Origin: Turnera subulata
Taxonomy: Eukaryota > Streptophyta > Magnoliopsida > Malpighiales > Passifloraceae
Reading direction: 5' to 3'
DNA: 64,000 nucleotides
Assembly (NCBI GenBank): GCA_028386065.3
Contig: JAKUCV010002480.1
Location: forward strand, 67,312 to 131,311
The notes under the pieces were generated by a model, which was given only the letters and a program-made list of their open reading frames with translations, was not told where the DNA came from and did not search any database. Below, in pieces: positions 44,858 through 58,000 of the stretch. How positions within the stretch are numbered: position 1 is the first letter of the stretch; each line of letters starts with the position of its first letter. The position numbers and the translations under genes were made by a program.

Positions 44858-46208
44858 TGTAAGAAACCGGGCAAGCAAACTTGACAATCAAAATGCAGCG
44901 GAAAGACACGGTACTCATGGAGGATCCAAGTGAAGCTAACTAAACGGAATAACAATTTTTCGTACCTTGCTTGGTTGAGGTCTTTCACCCAACTGTATTG
45001 TAGAATTAGCAAGAACCTGACAAGAAATCCGGCTCCTCTACGGTATCCACACGAACCGTTGATGACTGCTAGCAACCGTCTCACGATCACTAACCCGAGC
45101 ACTCCCGAACCGCAGTGCTAGCTGCAGAATTTTCGAGAGCTAGAGACTAGAGAGTGTTTGATGTGTTTTTCTTAAGTGTGAAGAGTGTGTAAAGCCTTGC
45201 TTGGTCTAAAAATCTGATCAAACCTTCACCCTATTTATACACACTTGAAATGCATAGTTTATTAAGTCATTGGCCAATATAATCATGTCTTATCCTTCAT
45301 GATTATGTTTTCACTATGTCTTAATGCTCCACTAAGCATTAATTATATATATCATCATATATAGGAATACATATCATATGGCACTAATTCTGGTTCAATA
45401 ATTCTGATAATTAGTGAACCAAATCAGCCCAAAACGACCCGGTCCAACCATGGTCCAACCAAGGTTCAACCATGGTCCACCCACTTGGTCGAACCACGGT
45501 CCAACCATGGTTCAACTACCTGCTCGAATCAATAGTTCTAAGTGTGTGACCCTGTAGGCACTTGTAACGTTTGGCAATAATTGTAAAATCTCATTTTACA
45601 ATTATAAACAATGAGCGGTGTCTAGCAACACATCATTGCTACCCAAACGACAAGATCAGTACTGATTCATTATGCCTCGGAACATGTCATCGTCCTTTCG
45701 TCCCATTATCAAGATCAAACACGAGACATGGAATACGTCAATCTCGTATAAGTTTAATCTAAGTTTCTTGATCCCCGAGTTAACTGTGTAAAGCGGATAC
45801 TAATGATATCACCATATCACATAATCGGAGCATGGCCATGCATTTACAGTTCAACTCTATCAAGAGGCCCAACTGACAATATACCTATTATATGGGTTAG
45901 ACGAATTCCATCTTGATCATACAAAACCCACTACACATTATATCATATACCCAATGATTACACTAAGGTCTACTCAATTACGAATAGCCAAGAGTAATAT
46001 CAAAGTATATGACTCACATGTTGGGAACCTTGATGATCTCAGGTCTAAGGACAATACATATAAGAACCACTAATGACAATCATACAACGTTCCATGTAGT
46101 GTTCTTATGTTGGGTCGGTCCAGTCCACAAGTTCTCTAACTTGTACCCGTATGTAGAATTCATATCTCATATAATTCTCAACATACGCTAGTCTTAATTT
46201 ATTATTTC
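44858..46208 (-). repeat. 3' LTR of copia B, left portion
   Basis: Starts TGTAAGAAACCGGGCAAGC and matches 60412-61762. It contains an 11 bp tandem array (45441-45517). It is cut at 46208 by the gypsy-like element. Confidence 0.92.
45441..45517. repeat. 11 bp tandem array, GGTCCAACCAT type
   Basis: About seven units of (T)GGTYCAACCA, giving repeated ACCATGGT palindromes. The same array is in the other LTR at 60995-61071. Confidence 0.8.
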
Positions 46209-46879
46209 TGTAACAGCCCGGGTAAAAATTTTGATTTTTACCGGACTGTAAAAGTCTTTTTATCGTGATTTACTATTGAATTAATCTTGGGTAATTAATT
46301 CAAGGTAAATCGGGCGTCGTTTTTCGAAACCGAGAGTTTTCCCGCGCTCGTGATTTTTTCGTGGATTTTTCGGGCCTAAGTCGGTATTTTTCGGGTCCCG
46401 AAATTTTCGAAAAAATCACACCGGAAAGTAACTTAGTGGGTGTATCAGTTATTTTCTGGTCCGTTTTGGACACGGCCCTGCAAGTGAAGCCGCCACTTAC
46501 CTATGCTGCTTGTGATGGCTCCCTCCTGTTAAGCCTGTGAGTGGCATGTGTGATGCCCGTGACGCTTTTCTTTTTCTTTCTGCCTGATGAAGCCATCTTC
46601 TCCAACACCCTCTTCTTCTTCTCTGCAAATCCTTAGCCAGTGTTCTTTTTACCTCTAAAACCATTTAGACACAAAACCTTGTATACCTTATAGTTCTTTC
46701 CCTTCCCTGTAAACTTTGAACCGAAAAAAAAAAAAACAAACCCACACTCACAGCCCAAACTCACCGTTCTGGACGACAGCCCCTATTCTCTTTTCTTTTT
46801 ATTCCTTTCTTCCTCTTCACAACTTTTTCTTTACCACATAAATAAGGTAAATTCCACCCCCTTTTTCTCAAGAGTGAGC

Positions 46880-47440
46880 AGTTGAGAGTAATGGCATACT
46901 TTCCTTTTTCCCGGATTGAGACCCTGGGGGGGACTGAATTCGCTTTTCCTGAGCCACCAATAACCCGATCCATAACACACCGACGCCGCCCTCCTCTTCT
47001 TCGCCGCCACCAAGTGCCACCACCACGCCTGCAGCCCGAGCTCCACCCTCCTCACGTCACGCCGCCGACGGCCTCGTCTCTTTTCCTCCGTTGCCTCCTT
47101 CCTCTTCAACGACTTCCGCCGCCTGCCTCGTCGGAGCCACGCTCTTGCACCCGTGGCCTCTGCCTTGCAGCGCCGCCTTCGTCTCCTCCCCGTGCCACTC
47201 GCATACTCGCCGCCACCGGGGGTCACTATCGAGCTACCGTGAACTGTTCCTCTCCTACTGCGTCTCCTCGCGTCGCCTCACCCACCGCTCGCTGATCACC
47301 TCCAGCAATCGTGTTCTTCTACCGCCGTCTGTGCAATCGTCGCGCCGCCAGCCGCCTCATCGTTGCCTCCACCTTTGCGCGACGAGCCGCCACCTGCTGC
47401 CGCCCTCACCCTGCACTTCGACCGAACTGTGGTGAGTTGA
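46880..47440. other. CpG-rich block in the gypsy-like LTR
   Basis: GC-rich and open in several frames on both strands (up to 137 codons plus, 131 codons minus), giving Pro/Ser/Arg-rich low-complexity translations without a known domain. A block at the same distance from the LTR start occurs in the copy at 14636-18036. It is probably a compositional feature rather than a gene. Confidence 0.5.
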
Positions 47441-47927
47441 CTCGCCGGTGGCGAGTTGGTGTGATGCCAGAATTGGGTTGATGGGTGGGCTTGAGTGTTT
47501 GGCCCAAGCCTTGTGCTGGGCTGAGCCATGGAGCCTGCTCATGGGTTTATGGTTGGCCAAATTTCCTACATACGAAATATACATTTGTATGGTTAGATTA
47601 AACTAAACGAAAATTGATAAGTAATAATCAAGATAATGAATATAAACATTTGTTCCATAAATAATCCGGGAATATAAGATAAATATGTGATATACTACAT
47701 TATGATTAAACATACATATATGCATAACCGTAAGACATAGGAGGTATATGGGATGTAAATAATATTTATGTTATAACTAAAAGCAAATTACGGAAATAGA
47801 TAATTATATGCATACCTATATTTATTTTCAGAAAAATATGTTTATATGATTAAATCTTCTGGAAAAAGAATACATATGGTATATGCTTACCTTAATATGT
47901 ATATTTTTTTGATAAATAATAATTTTC

Positions 47928-47930
<3 letters not shown>

Positions 47931-47968
<38 letters not shown>
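47931..47968. repeat. (AT)19 microsatellite
   Basis: An uninterrupted run of AT dinucleotides. Confidence 0.95.
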
Positions 47969-47971
<3 letters not shown>

Positions 47972-48571
47972 ATTTATGTTACTAGAAAAATAAAGAATAT
48001 AACATGATTTCGAGAATCAAGATTAAATGACATAATGAAAGTATTTTCTGGAATATATAATTTGTTAAGTATTTATTATGGTGATACTTTTATCTTATGA
48101 AAAAGAATATTCGATTTGGTAAACAAAATAATAATTATTTTCAAGGAAATATTTTCGGAAAAAGAATTAATAACGGTAAAAGATGATAATAAAGGATATA
48201 AACCGGGATGGGTTATTTCGCAATTTTGGCATCATAGCATACCGATTATGTGCATTTATGTGAGTGTATATTGTTTTGTGGTTTAGGTTCGGATATCGGG
48301 CAGTTTCCCGAGGAGCCAGCGTCGGACCGGTCATTGTCTCCGGAGTTGGGTAATCGGCCAAGGTGAGGATGGATTTCCTTCAATATGTGCCTGTATTACT
48401 CGGTATATTGTGTTGATGATTATTGCATTGTTTTTTTTTTTAGAATCAAATCAATCTTCATTGCAAACTTAGTTAGGGAAATCCCTAACAATATGTACAC
48501 AGGTAGTGTATACTGACATGCCCTCAGGCCATTACAATTGATTCAGAAAACTAAAACCAAGAAAAATTTAA

Positions 48572-51500
48572 CTATACAGCGTTTTGAAACCTAATGTTCC
48601 AAAAGGTACACAACTGCTGCAATTCGGGTGATAGAGCTCGAGGCTTGAGATTATGAAAACCAGAGAATCTCAATTTAAGATCTGCACATATATCTGTCAA
48701 AATAGCTGCAGGAGGACGACAACAATGAGTAAAGAGACGACTATTCCTTTCTCTCCAGATATGATATATACAAGCGTATGCAGAAAACACTTGGCCCAGG
48801 AAAACTCAGTCTGCCATGCCCCAACAGACCTTGAAACATTACACAGAAGAAGAAGATGAGACCAGACATCAGCAGCATAAGTACACTCAAAAAATAAGTG
48901 ATCCCGAGATTCCAACGGGCTTGAACAAAGAAGACACGATGTGTCAGATACTAAACCCCATTTCTGAAGCCTACTCCAGGTGGTTAATCTATTTAGAACA
49001 GCTAACCATGTAATGAAGCTATGCTTCGGAATGTAACCAGAGGACCACAACAACTTAAACCAGTCAACTCTAGGTCTTTTCAATCGGATAAAGTTCCAGG
49101 CACTTCCCACTGTATAACAACCAGATGGAGTAAGAGACCAGATAACTTGATCATTTTCAGCAGTAGGTTGTATAAAAGCAATAGCTGATTGTTGTAGTTG
49201 AGGAATTATAGAAAGCCTAGTATTCGGCCAACGCCAGGAATTCCTGGAAATCAGAGTGCTTACTTTCGCTTGGAGAGGAATCTTTGTGCTAGGAATGAGT
49301 GCAGCAGGAATAATATCATGCAAGACACCTTGAGGATGCCAATTGTCCCACCAGACAAAGGCAGAATGACCATTGCCAATAGAATAGGAAATGACAGAAG
49401 CAAACAATGGCCGAATTTTCAGAATCTTCCTCAAGCTCCAAGAACAATTGGCAGGAATAGAAAGACTCCAAAGGCTTCTACCTTTAAGGAAATAGGTGGT
49501 AATCCACGCAACCCAGAGCGAGCCAGCACAGAGTAATAAACTCCAGAGGTGTCTGGCGATGCTTGCATTATTCCAGTCTTTGATTTTCTTCAGACCAAGG
49601 CCGCCTTCCTGTTTAGGTAGTGAAAGTTCAGGCCATGCAACCTTGGCTTTACGAGCATTATCAGATGTTCCAGACCATAGAAAAGAGGCACAGAGTCTCT
49701 CAATTTCCTTTATGACTTTTGTGGGCAGCACAAAAAGATTGGACCTGTAGCTCTGTATACTGAACAAAATGGAAGCAACCAGCTGCAATTTGCCAGCGAA
49801 AGAAAGGTATCTAGTGCACCAAGAATGAATGCGGGCCAGAATTTTATCAATAAGGGGTTGGCAATGGGTAAAGGTTAGGCGACCAGAAATTAAAGGTACA
49901 CCAAGGTAACGAACAGGAAGGGAACCGGATTTGAAGCCACATATGTGAAGAAATTGTGGCACTATGGAGGTAGGAACACCAGCGAAGAAGACTTCACTCT
50001 TTGCAGGGTTGAACTTTAGACCTGAAAGGAGATAAAACTCCTTAAAAATAGATGTAACAGCAGCTGCAGCTTTAAGGCTTCCATCCGAAAAGACCATGAG
50101 GTCGTCAGCAAAGCATAGGTGAGTAAGTTGTATTTTAGAGCATTTAGGATGATAGGGAAGGTGGTTATTCAGTGCTGCATTCTTGAGAAGACAGGAGAGA
50201 ACCTCCATAGAAATTACAAAAAGATACGGTGACAGAGGGTCACCTTGACGCATGCCTTTGCCACCTTTAAAGAACCCACATAGGGAGCCATTTACAGAAA
50301 CAGAGAAGTGTGCTGTGGAGAAGCAAACTTTCAACCAAGTAATGAATTGAGGGGGGAACTTCATAGCAGCAAGCACATTCAGTAGGAAATCCCAGTCCAC
50401 AGAATCGAAGGCTTTCATTAAATCAACCTTCATCACACAACGACTGGAAATATCTGTCTTGTGATAGTTGTGTACCAGTTCGTGAGCAAGCAAAATATTA
50501 TCTCCTATGCGGCGACCCGGAATAAAAGCAGTTTGACTTTTGCTTATGAGTGTAGGAAGACACTTTTGAAGTCTATTTGCTAGGATCTTAGATATACATT
50601 TGTAGAGAGTTGTACAGCAGGCAATCGGTCTAAAATCAGTGATTTTCTGGGCATTAGAAACTTTAGGAATCAAACTGATGATAGTTGAGTTTATACCTTT
50701 AAGGAGCTTGCCGGAAGAGAAAAACTCTTTAATGGCTTTGATTACATCAGGGCCGACTACACTCCAGGCAGATTTAAAGAATTCCACAGTATATCCATCG
50801 GGCCCAGGAGATTTATTACTGCCTAGAGAGAACATGGCTACTTTAATCTCAACATCTGTAATCTCGGCAGTAAGCATAGAAGAATCAGCATCAGAAATTC
50901 TATGTTGAAGAAGAGACTGGAAAAAAGGGATTGAACCAGCTGTAACAGCAGGGTCTTTTTTCCCTAAAAATTCAGTGTAAAATTGCACAATTTGATCTTC
51001 AATTAGGCTCTGGTCATGTATCAAATCGCCTTGAGGAGTAAGTAGAGAACGAATGGTATTCCTGGCTTTCCTGACCTTGACAATATTGTGGAAGAATCTT
51101 GTGTTAGAATCACCACAAGACAGCCAAGAGATACGGGATCGCTGCCGCATAGAGGCTTCTTCTGCAGATTTAAGTTCAGAGAGAGCTTGCAATAGACTTT
51201 GTTCTAAGAGCAAAAGATCAGAGTTGATATCACCAGCAAAAATCTGCCCTTGTACAGAGTGAAGTTCTTGCTCTAAATGATTAATGCGGCAAGAAAGATT
51301 ACTGTAATGAGTATGATAGAAATTTTTAAGGTCAGCTTTCAAGTTTTTCAATTGCTGCCAAAGTCGAAACATAGCATAGCCTTCAGTGGGCTGAGACCAA
51401 GAGTGAGCTACACTTGCAAGAAAATCAAGGTGTGATGTCCAGAAATTGCAGAATTTAAAAGGTTTGGGGCCTGAGGGGGTAGGAATGGCACTAGAAAAGA

Positions 51501-52191
51501 GTATTGGGCAGTGATCAGAAATACCCGGGGTAAGAAAATCCACTGAACTGTGAGGGAAGGAGGAAAACCATTCAGCATTGATTAAGAACCGATCAAGCTT
51601 CCTAAAGGTAGGGGCTGCATGTTGTCTGTTTGACCATGTATAGAGAGGGCCAGAAAATGGATGATCCAGCAAGCCATTAAGAGTCAGACAGTCATTGAAC
51701 TGCATAATATCAGTGGTAAGATGAGAAATTGAAGAGCTGGACTCGGTAGGGGAACGAACAATGTTGAAGTCTCCTAATAGACACCATGGTCTATCTCCCA
51801 CAACTGAGGAAAAATTTGTAATGGTAGGGTAGAGACTAGAAAATCTCTCTACAGGTGAATTAGCACCATATACAAATGATGCAAAGCAATGAATGTGCTC
51901 ACTAAGACAACTAACAGAACAGTGTAGTACCTGCGCAGAGGAGGCTAGCACCCGTACTTCCACTTGGTCTGTCCAGAAAAGCCATATACGCCCAAGCCTG
52001 GCGTGTGTGTAATTATTAGAGAAATTCCACTATGGTAAAAAAACCTTTCTAACTTCTGCAACATGTTGCGGTTGAATCTTTGTTTCTACTAAACAGACTA
52101 AATCAGCAGAACTATTATGTACACGTTTAAGGACTTCTTTTTGTTTGAAGGGATCATTGAGACCCCGGACATTCCAGCAGAGCCACTTCAT
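48572..52191 (-). pseudogene. LINE ORF2: endonuclease and reverse transcriptase, two lesions
   Basis: The ATG at 52191 overlaps the ORF1 stop (TGATG). The apurinic-type endonuclease begins MKWLCWNVRGL and VETK, is cut by TAG at 52030-52032, and then continues GDFNIVRSP and SDHCPI. The frame is open from 51963 to 48697. The reverse transcriptase shows FRPIACC, GMRQGDPLSPYLF and the catalytic FADDLMVF. The C-terminal zinc-binding zf-RVT region has WLAVLNRL and CLLCSS...HLFFEC. A frameshift near 48800 moves the last part (IWRERNSRLF to the end) into another frame ending at 48572. The product would nick target DNA and copy LINE RNA. It is not active as assembled, but only two changes separate it from an open frame. 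Confidence 0.93.
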
Positions 52192-53681
52192 CAAGTAGGC
52201 AATAAGAGAGAAACAGAACTCTCTGGGGGGGACACTTGTGAAGGTTTGGTTTTATCTTTCTTTCCATTCCTTGCCTTAGCACCTTTACGAACTTTTTGAA
52301 CTGCCAGAGCCACACCAGCAGCAGCCGCTCGAGTCTTTTTAGGACTAATAACAACTGAGGGTGTTATTGCAGTGGAAGAATTGGGACTGGCAGAATTTGT
52401 AACAATCTCCTTGGCAGTACTAGGCGCAGGAATATCAGGTTTAGTGACTATAAGAGCAGGTTGCTCTAATACTGAACCAAGAGTTTCCTTTGGAAAGGAT
52501 ACAACATCAACTGAAACTGCAGAAACAGAAGCAGGCAGAATTGAAGTAGTAGTATTCGCAGAAGACTTAACTACTGGTTTTGCCTTTGGGATCCATTGGA
52601 CAGACTTCTTCCTCTTACAAGTGAGTTCATGATGGCCCCATCCCTGACAATGATCACAGAACTGCGGCTTCCAGGCATAAGCAACTTCAACAATAACTTG
52701 CTCGCCATGAATATCCAGAGTTAACTTGTGATGCAATGGCTGAGAAAAGTCTACTTGAATATAGACATTAGCACAATCACTGTGGAACAGCTTAGAACAA
52801 TCTTGATCAGTATGTAAAGGGGTACCAATAGCACTAGCCAAGTAGCTTAGACCCTCCTGAGTTAAAAGCTCTAAAGGAACATGTTTCAGTTGAACCCACA
52901 CAGGACGAATAGCAGAGGTAAGGTCCACAGGCTTCATAGTTGAGCTCCAAGGCCACAATACTAGAGGTATTCCCCCGACATGCCATGGACCACGGTACAA
53001 AGCTCGAAGATATGCAGCCTCATTAGGGAATTGAAAGAGAAAAAGATCATTCTTATATGGAGAAATAGAAATTGTACCCTCCCTACCCCATAGTTTGTTA
53101 AGAATAGCATGAATGAAGCCAAGTTTCGGTGCTGTGCCCAGGAATTGTCCAATCAGACATAAAGAGTACTTTTTACGCCCAATGGCAAGCAACTCAGATG
53201 GGATACAAATGGTAGTTTTATCTTCAGCAAAAACCGGTTCAACATGGGATAAGGATTGAGGGATATTGGGAATAGAGGAGATTACCTTTGCCCACGTCAG
53301 TCCAGAATTAACAGTAGCAGAATTCACCGACTGCAGAGAAGCAATATGCGGTGCAGTTGTCGCAGTGGAAACAGTCTTCACTGGAATAGAGTTAGAAACC
53401 AGAGAAACAGCCGGGGCATGATCGGAAACTGCAGAGTCAGGAACCAGAGGAACAGCCGTGGCATGATCGGAAACTGCAACAGAAGCTTCGGTGACTGGAG
53501 CAAAGGAAATCGGAGCTGAAACAGAAGCATCCTTCCCTTTCAATCGCACAGATTGGTTAGGGTTAGGGAGAAAGAGTTTCCCCAAATCCATAACCATAGC
53601 AGACTTCGTGTGTGTAGAACCCGTAGCATCATAAAGAGAAGACGCCATTAAAGAAGAACGATCGATGAACAAACGATGCAC
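52191..53681 (-). CDS. LINE ORF1 protein (496 aa)
   Basis: Intact frame from the ATG at 53681 to the TGA at 52193-52191. The middle part (about residues 150-320) is the DUF4283 type found in plant LINE and retroelement Gag-like proteins (KKYSLCLIGQFLG, LFQFPNEAAYLRAL and WHVGGIPLVLWPW are its hallmarks). A CCHC zinc knuckle, CDHCQGWGHHELTC, follows. N- and C-terminal regions are Ser/Ala/Val-rich and probably disordered; the N-terminus has a short repeated stretch (VSDHA.AV.LV). The expected role is binding LINE RNA in the ribonucleoprotein. The stop overlaps the ORF2 start by one base. Confidence 0.92.
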   Translation of the reverse strand: MHRLFIDRSSLMASSLYDATGSTHTKSAMVMDLGKLFLPNPNQSVRLKGKDASVSAPISFAPVTEASVAVSDHATAVPLVPDSAVSDHAPAVSLVSNSIPVKTVSTATTAPHIASLQSVNSATVNSGLTWAKVISSIPNIPQSLSHVEPVFAEDKTTICIPSELLAIGRKKYSLCLIGQFLGTAPKLGFIHAILNKLWGREGTISISPYKNDLFLFQFPNEAAYLRALYRGPWHVGGIPLVLWPWSSTMKPVDLTSAIRPVWVQLKHVPLELLTQEGLSYLASAIGTPLHTDQDCSKLFHSDCANVYIQVDFSQPLHHKLTLDIHGEQVIVEVAYAWKPQFCDHCQGWGHHELTCKRKKSVQWIPKAKPVVKSSANTTTSILPASVSAVSVDVVSFPKETLGSVLEQPALIVTKPDIPAPSTAKEIVTNSASPNSSTAITPSVVISPKKTRAAAAGVALAVQKVRKGAKARNGKKDKTKPSQVSPPESSVSLLLPT

Positions 53682-54830
53682 AGAGAGGAATAGGTGATTC
53701 TCACATAAGAATTTTTCGTGATTTTCCGTGAAAATTCGTTAAAGGAACAGAATCTTCAGAGAAAATAGAGAGAGAAAATTCTAGAGAGAGAACACTCAAT
53801 GATGATTATTGCATTGTTGAGCATTGTGGTTGTTGTGGTTGTTTCGGGATATTGATCCCATTGCCTTGATTGTTGTCGGGATGTTTATCCCAGTATTTGA
53901 ATGGTTTTTGGATGTTTTCCTTGAGTCTTTTTGATACAACGGATAAGGGATTAATTAATAATAAATTGTGATAAGGATGTCAATCCTTGGATTTGGATGG
54001 GATGTCTATCTCGGTATTTTGGTTAGGGATGTCTATCCCTGTGATTTGATTTTAATGACAGTAATATAATTGTCACGTGATAAGTAGTGGTACGACTCGA
54101 TGGTTTAAGACTGCTTCGTGGTGGACGTGACCTGGGATACTTGTGATAAGCATGTCTATGCTTGGGATGTCTATCCCGTGATTATTTTTGGGATGTCTAT
54201 CCCTGGGTTCGTATTTTTGGGATGTCGATCCCTGGGTTCTCTGGAATTGGTCTGGCACCCGGAATATGTTGATAACCAGGTCTGACCTCTAGCTTATCCG
54301 TGACGGGGCCCGGAAAGATAAAATTGGAAATTGGTTTTAATTCGAGGCTTTTTGGTCTTGGACCAGTTTTGGGTCGAGATTTCGGTTTGACATGTTTTTG
54401 GTGGTTTTTACCTGTTTTTGGACCTTGAGTTATTATAGTTGCATATTGATTGTCTATCCTTCGTCGGTGAGCACTTCGGACTCACCCCTCACCTGCGGGC
54501 TTCCATCCCGTAGGATGAGTTATTTGTGGTACAGGTTTGGTGCATTCCAGACAGGCTGCGGCGTTATCCCTTGGACAGGACTTGGATCCATAGTTTGCAT
54601 CAGTGTCGCATACAGTGTTTATGTGAGTTATTAAGTCTTCCGCTATGCATTGTTTTTACTATTAATGGGCCATTGGGCCGGTTGAGTTTTTATTGTTGTT
54701 TTTACTTTGGGCTGTTGAGCCCGGATTTCTGTTGTATACACTGTAAGCTGGGCTTAGTATGGTTGGGTCGTCACAGTTCCGGCACGTGTTTACTGTGTAT
54801 GGTAAATACGGGTCGGGGCGTTTCAATTAC

Positions 54831-55003
54831 AACCCATCCATAATAATAATCGACTAGGGACATTTAAGAACATAAAATATTCTAGGGTTATAAATATGTG
54901 CAAGCGTTTATCTCATAAACATATTTATTGGAATAACCTTAATGTATTTACATGACTATGTACAATCATCCAATGATTGGCTTTTGGACATATTACACTA
55001 ACA
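54831..55003 (-). repeat. 3' LTR of copia B, right portion
   Basis: Completes the LTR begun at 44858 and ends CACTAACA. On the minus strand it is preceded by the purine tract AAGTGGGAGA. Confidence 0.92.
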
Positions 55004-55017
55004 ATCTCCCACTTGCA

Positions 55018-58000
55018 CTAAAGCCAATCATTCATGTATCTATTTCCAATAGATGCAGTATGTCCAACATGCTTCTGCTGTGTGAGTGGCTTAGTCAATG
55101 GATCTGCTACATTGTTCTCAGAAGGAACTTTGCACAGCCTGACATCGCCTCTATCAATGATCTCTCTAATAAGATGATAGCGTCGGAGTATATGTTTGGA
55201 TCTCTGGTGGTATCTAGGTTCTTGAGCCTGTGTGATTGTCCCATTGTTGTCACAATACAGCTCAATCGGACTGTCAATACTAGGAACCACCCCAAGTTTA
55301 GTTACGAACTTCTTAATCCAAACAGCCTCTTTCACCGCATCTGAGGCGGCTATGTACTCAGCCTCAGTTGTAGAGTCGGCAACTGTCTCTTGCTTTGTAC
55401 TCTTCCAGCATATAGCACCACCTCCAAGACAAAACACATAACCTGGCTGTGATCTAAAGTCATCCCTGTCAATTTGGAAGCTAGCATCTGTGTAATCCTT
55501 TACAACAAGCTCATCAACGCTTCCATATACAAGGAATGCATCCTTAGTTCTTCTCAATTACAAAAGGATGTTCTTAACCGCTACCCAGTGACTTTCACCG
55601 GGATCAGATTGGTATCTGCCTGTGACACTTAATGCATATGCGACATCCGGTCGAGTACATAGCATGGCATACATGATAGATCCTATTGCTGATGCATAAG
55701 GAATCCTACTCATCCGCTATCTCTCCTTAGATGTTCTAGGACATTGATTCTTTGAGAGAGATACGCCATGTGACATGGGCAAGAAACCTTTCTTGGAATC
55801 TTGCATGCTAAACCTCTTTAGCACCTTGTCAATATATGTACTTTGACTTAGCCCAAGAAGCCTTTTGGATCTATCTCTATAGATCTTTATACCTAGCATG
55901 TAGGCAGCTTCTCCTAAGTCCTTTATTGAGAAATTCTTTCCTAACCAAGTTTTTACAGACTGTAGTGTCGGAATATCATTCCGAATGAGTAGAATGTCGT
56001 CAACATACAATAACAAGAAAACGATTGTGCTCCCACTAACCTTCTTGTAAACACATGGCTCATCTTCATTTTTAATGAAACCAAACTGTTTGATTACTTC
56101 ATCAAAATGAAGATTCCAACTCCTAGAAGCTTGCTTTAATCCATAAATGGGTCTTTGCAACTTGCATACCTTGTTAGTATTTTCTGGAGTGACAAAACCT
56201 TCAGGTTGTGTCATGTACACATCCTCAAAAAGATTTCCATTAAGGAAAGCGGTTTTGACATCCATTTGCCATATCTCATAATCATGGTATGCTGCTATAG
56301 CCAATAGAATCCGGATGGATTTAACCATGGCAACTGGTGAGAAAGTTTCATCATAGTCAATACCATGAACTTACTTAAAACCTTTTGCAACCAATCGCCC
56401 TTTAAAAGTAATCACATTGCCATCCATGTCGGTTTTTTTCTTAAAGACCCACTTGCACCCAATAGGTTTTACCCCTTCAGGTGGATCAAGCAAGGTCCAT
56501 ACCTTGTTTTCATACATGGATTCCATCTCCGAATTCATGGCTTCTAGCCACTTCTTAGAGTCTGGACCCGTAATAGCCTGCTGATAGGAAGTGGGCTCAT
56601 CCTCTTCTATGAGCATCACGTCTCCAGTATGAGTCATAAGAAATCCATATATCTCAGGCTCATGCCGAATCCTATCAGACCTACGTAGTCCATGTGTTAC
56701 AGGCACTGGTTTTTCACCCACAACATCTTGTGGTTCCTGTCCTTGTTCCATCTGAGCCTCTATACCTCGAACTTCTTCGAGTTCTATTTTTCTCCCATGG
56801 ATCTTTCTAGAAATAAATTCTCTTTCTAGAAAAATAGCACTACGAGCAACAAACAGTTTGTGCTCTGTGGGATTATAGAAATAATATCCTTTAGTTTCCT
56901 TAGGATATCCAACAAAGAGGCACTTGACGGATTTAGGGCCGAGTTTATCTGATGCTTCTCGTCTCACGAAAGCCTCACAACCCCAGATCCTCATAAAAGA
57001 CAAATTGGGACGCTTCCCTATCCATATCTCATATGGTGTCTTTTCAACCGATTTAGATGGAACACGGTTAAGTGTAAAGGCAGCACTTAATAATGCATGT
57101 CCCCAAAATGAAGAAGGAAGGTCAGCTTGACTCATCATAGAACGAACCATGTCTAACAAAGTTTTATTCCTCCTTTCAGATACACCATTCCATTGAGGCG
57201 TACCTGGTGGAGTAAGTTGTGATACAATACCACATTGCTTTAGATGATCAAGAAAATCTCGGTCTAAGTATTCACCTCCTCGATCAGATCGAAGCATTTT
57301 AATACTCTTGCCGAGTTGATTCTGTACTTCACTCTTGAATTATTTGAACTTTTCAAAGGATTCTGACTTGTGTTTCATAAGATACACATAGCCATATCTA
57401 CTGTAATCATCAGTAAATGTAATGAAGTACTGAAAACCACCTCTAGCCTATGTTGACATAGGTCCACATACATCAGAATGTATAAGACCTAACAAGTCCG
57501 AAGCTCTTTCACCTTTACCAGCAAAAGGAGCCTTCGTCATTTTGCCTAATAAACATGACTCACATGTCTCATATGATTCAAAATCAAATGAGTTTAAAAG
57601 TCCATCTTTATAGAGTTTAGAAGTACGAGTCTCGTTTATATGGCCCAATCGACAATGCCAGAGATAGGTTTCATTAGAATCGTTTAATCTAACCTTCTTC
57701 CTATTAATGTTATAGACTGGTGATTCTAGGTTTAGAACATACAAACCATTGCTCAAATATGCACCACCGTAATAAATATCATTGAAATAAACAGAACAAC
57801 AGTTGTTCTCTATTACAAATGAAAAACTTTTCTTGTCCAGACAAGAGACAGAAATCAAATTCCTGCTTATAGTAGGTACATAATAGCAATGATCAAGTTC
57901 CAAAACCAAATCACTCGGTAAAGATAGATGGTAAGTCCCTACGGTTAATGCAACAACTCATGCTCCATTTCCAACGCGTAGGTCTATCTCTCCCTTTGCT

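Larger units (their letters stand above)
48431..53799 (-). mobile_element. Full-length L1-type LINE
   Basis: 5369 bp, flanked by the 17 bp target duplication TGATGATTATTGCATTG (48414-48430 and 53800-53816). It ends on the minus strand with a short poly(A), seen as 11 T at 48431-48441. There is a 118 bp 5' UTR, ORF1 (RNA-binding), ORF2 (endonuclease plus reverse transcriptase) and a 3' UTR of about 140 bp. The perfect duplication and only two obvious ORF2 lesions indicate a young insertion made by target-primed reverse transcription. Confidence 0.95.
46209..54825 (+). mobile_element. Large gypsy-like solo LTR, interrupted by a LINE
   Basis: Begins TGTAACAGCCCGGGTAAAA and ends CGGGGCGTTTCA, flanked by ATTTC (46204-46208) and ATTAC (54826-54830), a 5 bp duplication with one mismatch. 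The intact LTR of copia B shows the empty site at about 61763. Without the LINE the element is about 3.2 kb, close to the related copy at 14636-18036. No gag-pol is present. A CpG-rich block (about 46880-47440) and an (AT)n tract (47931-47968) lie inside. Confidence 0.7.
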
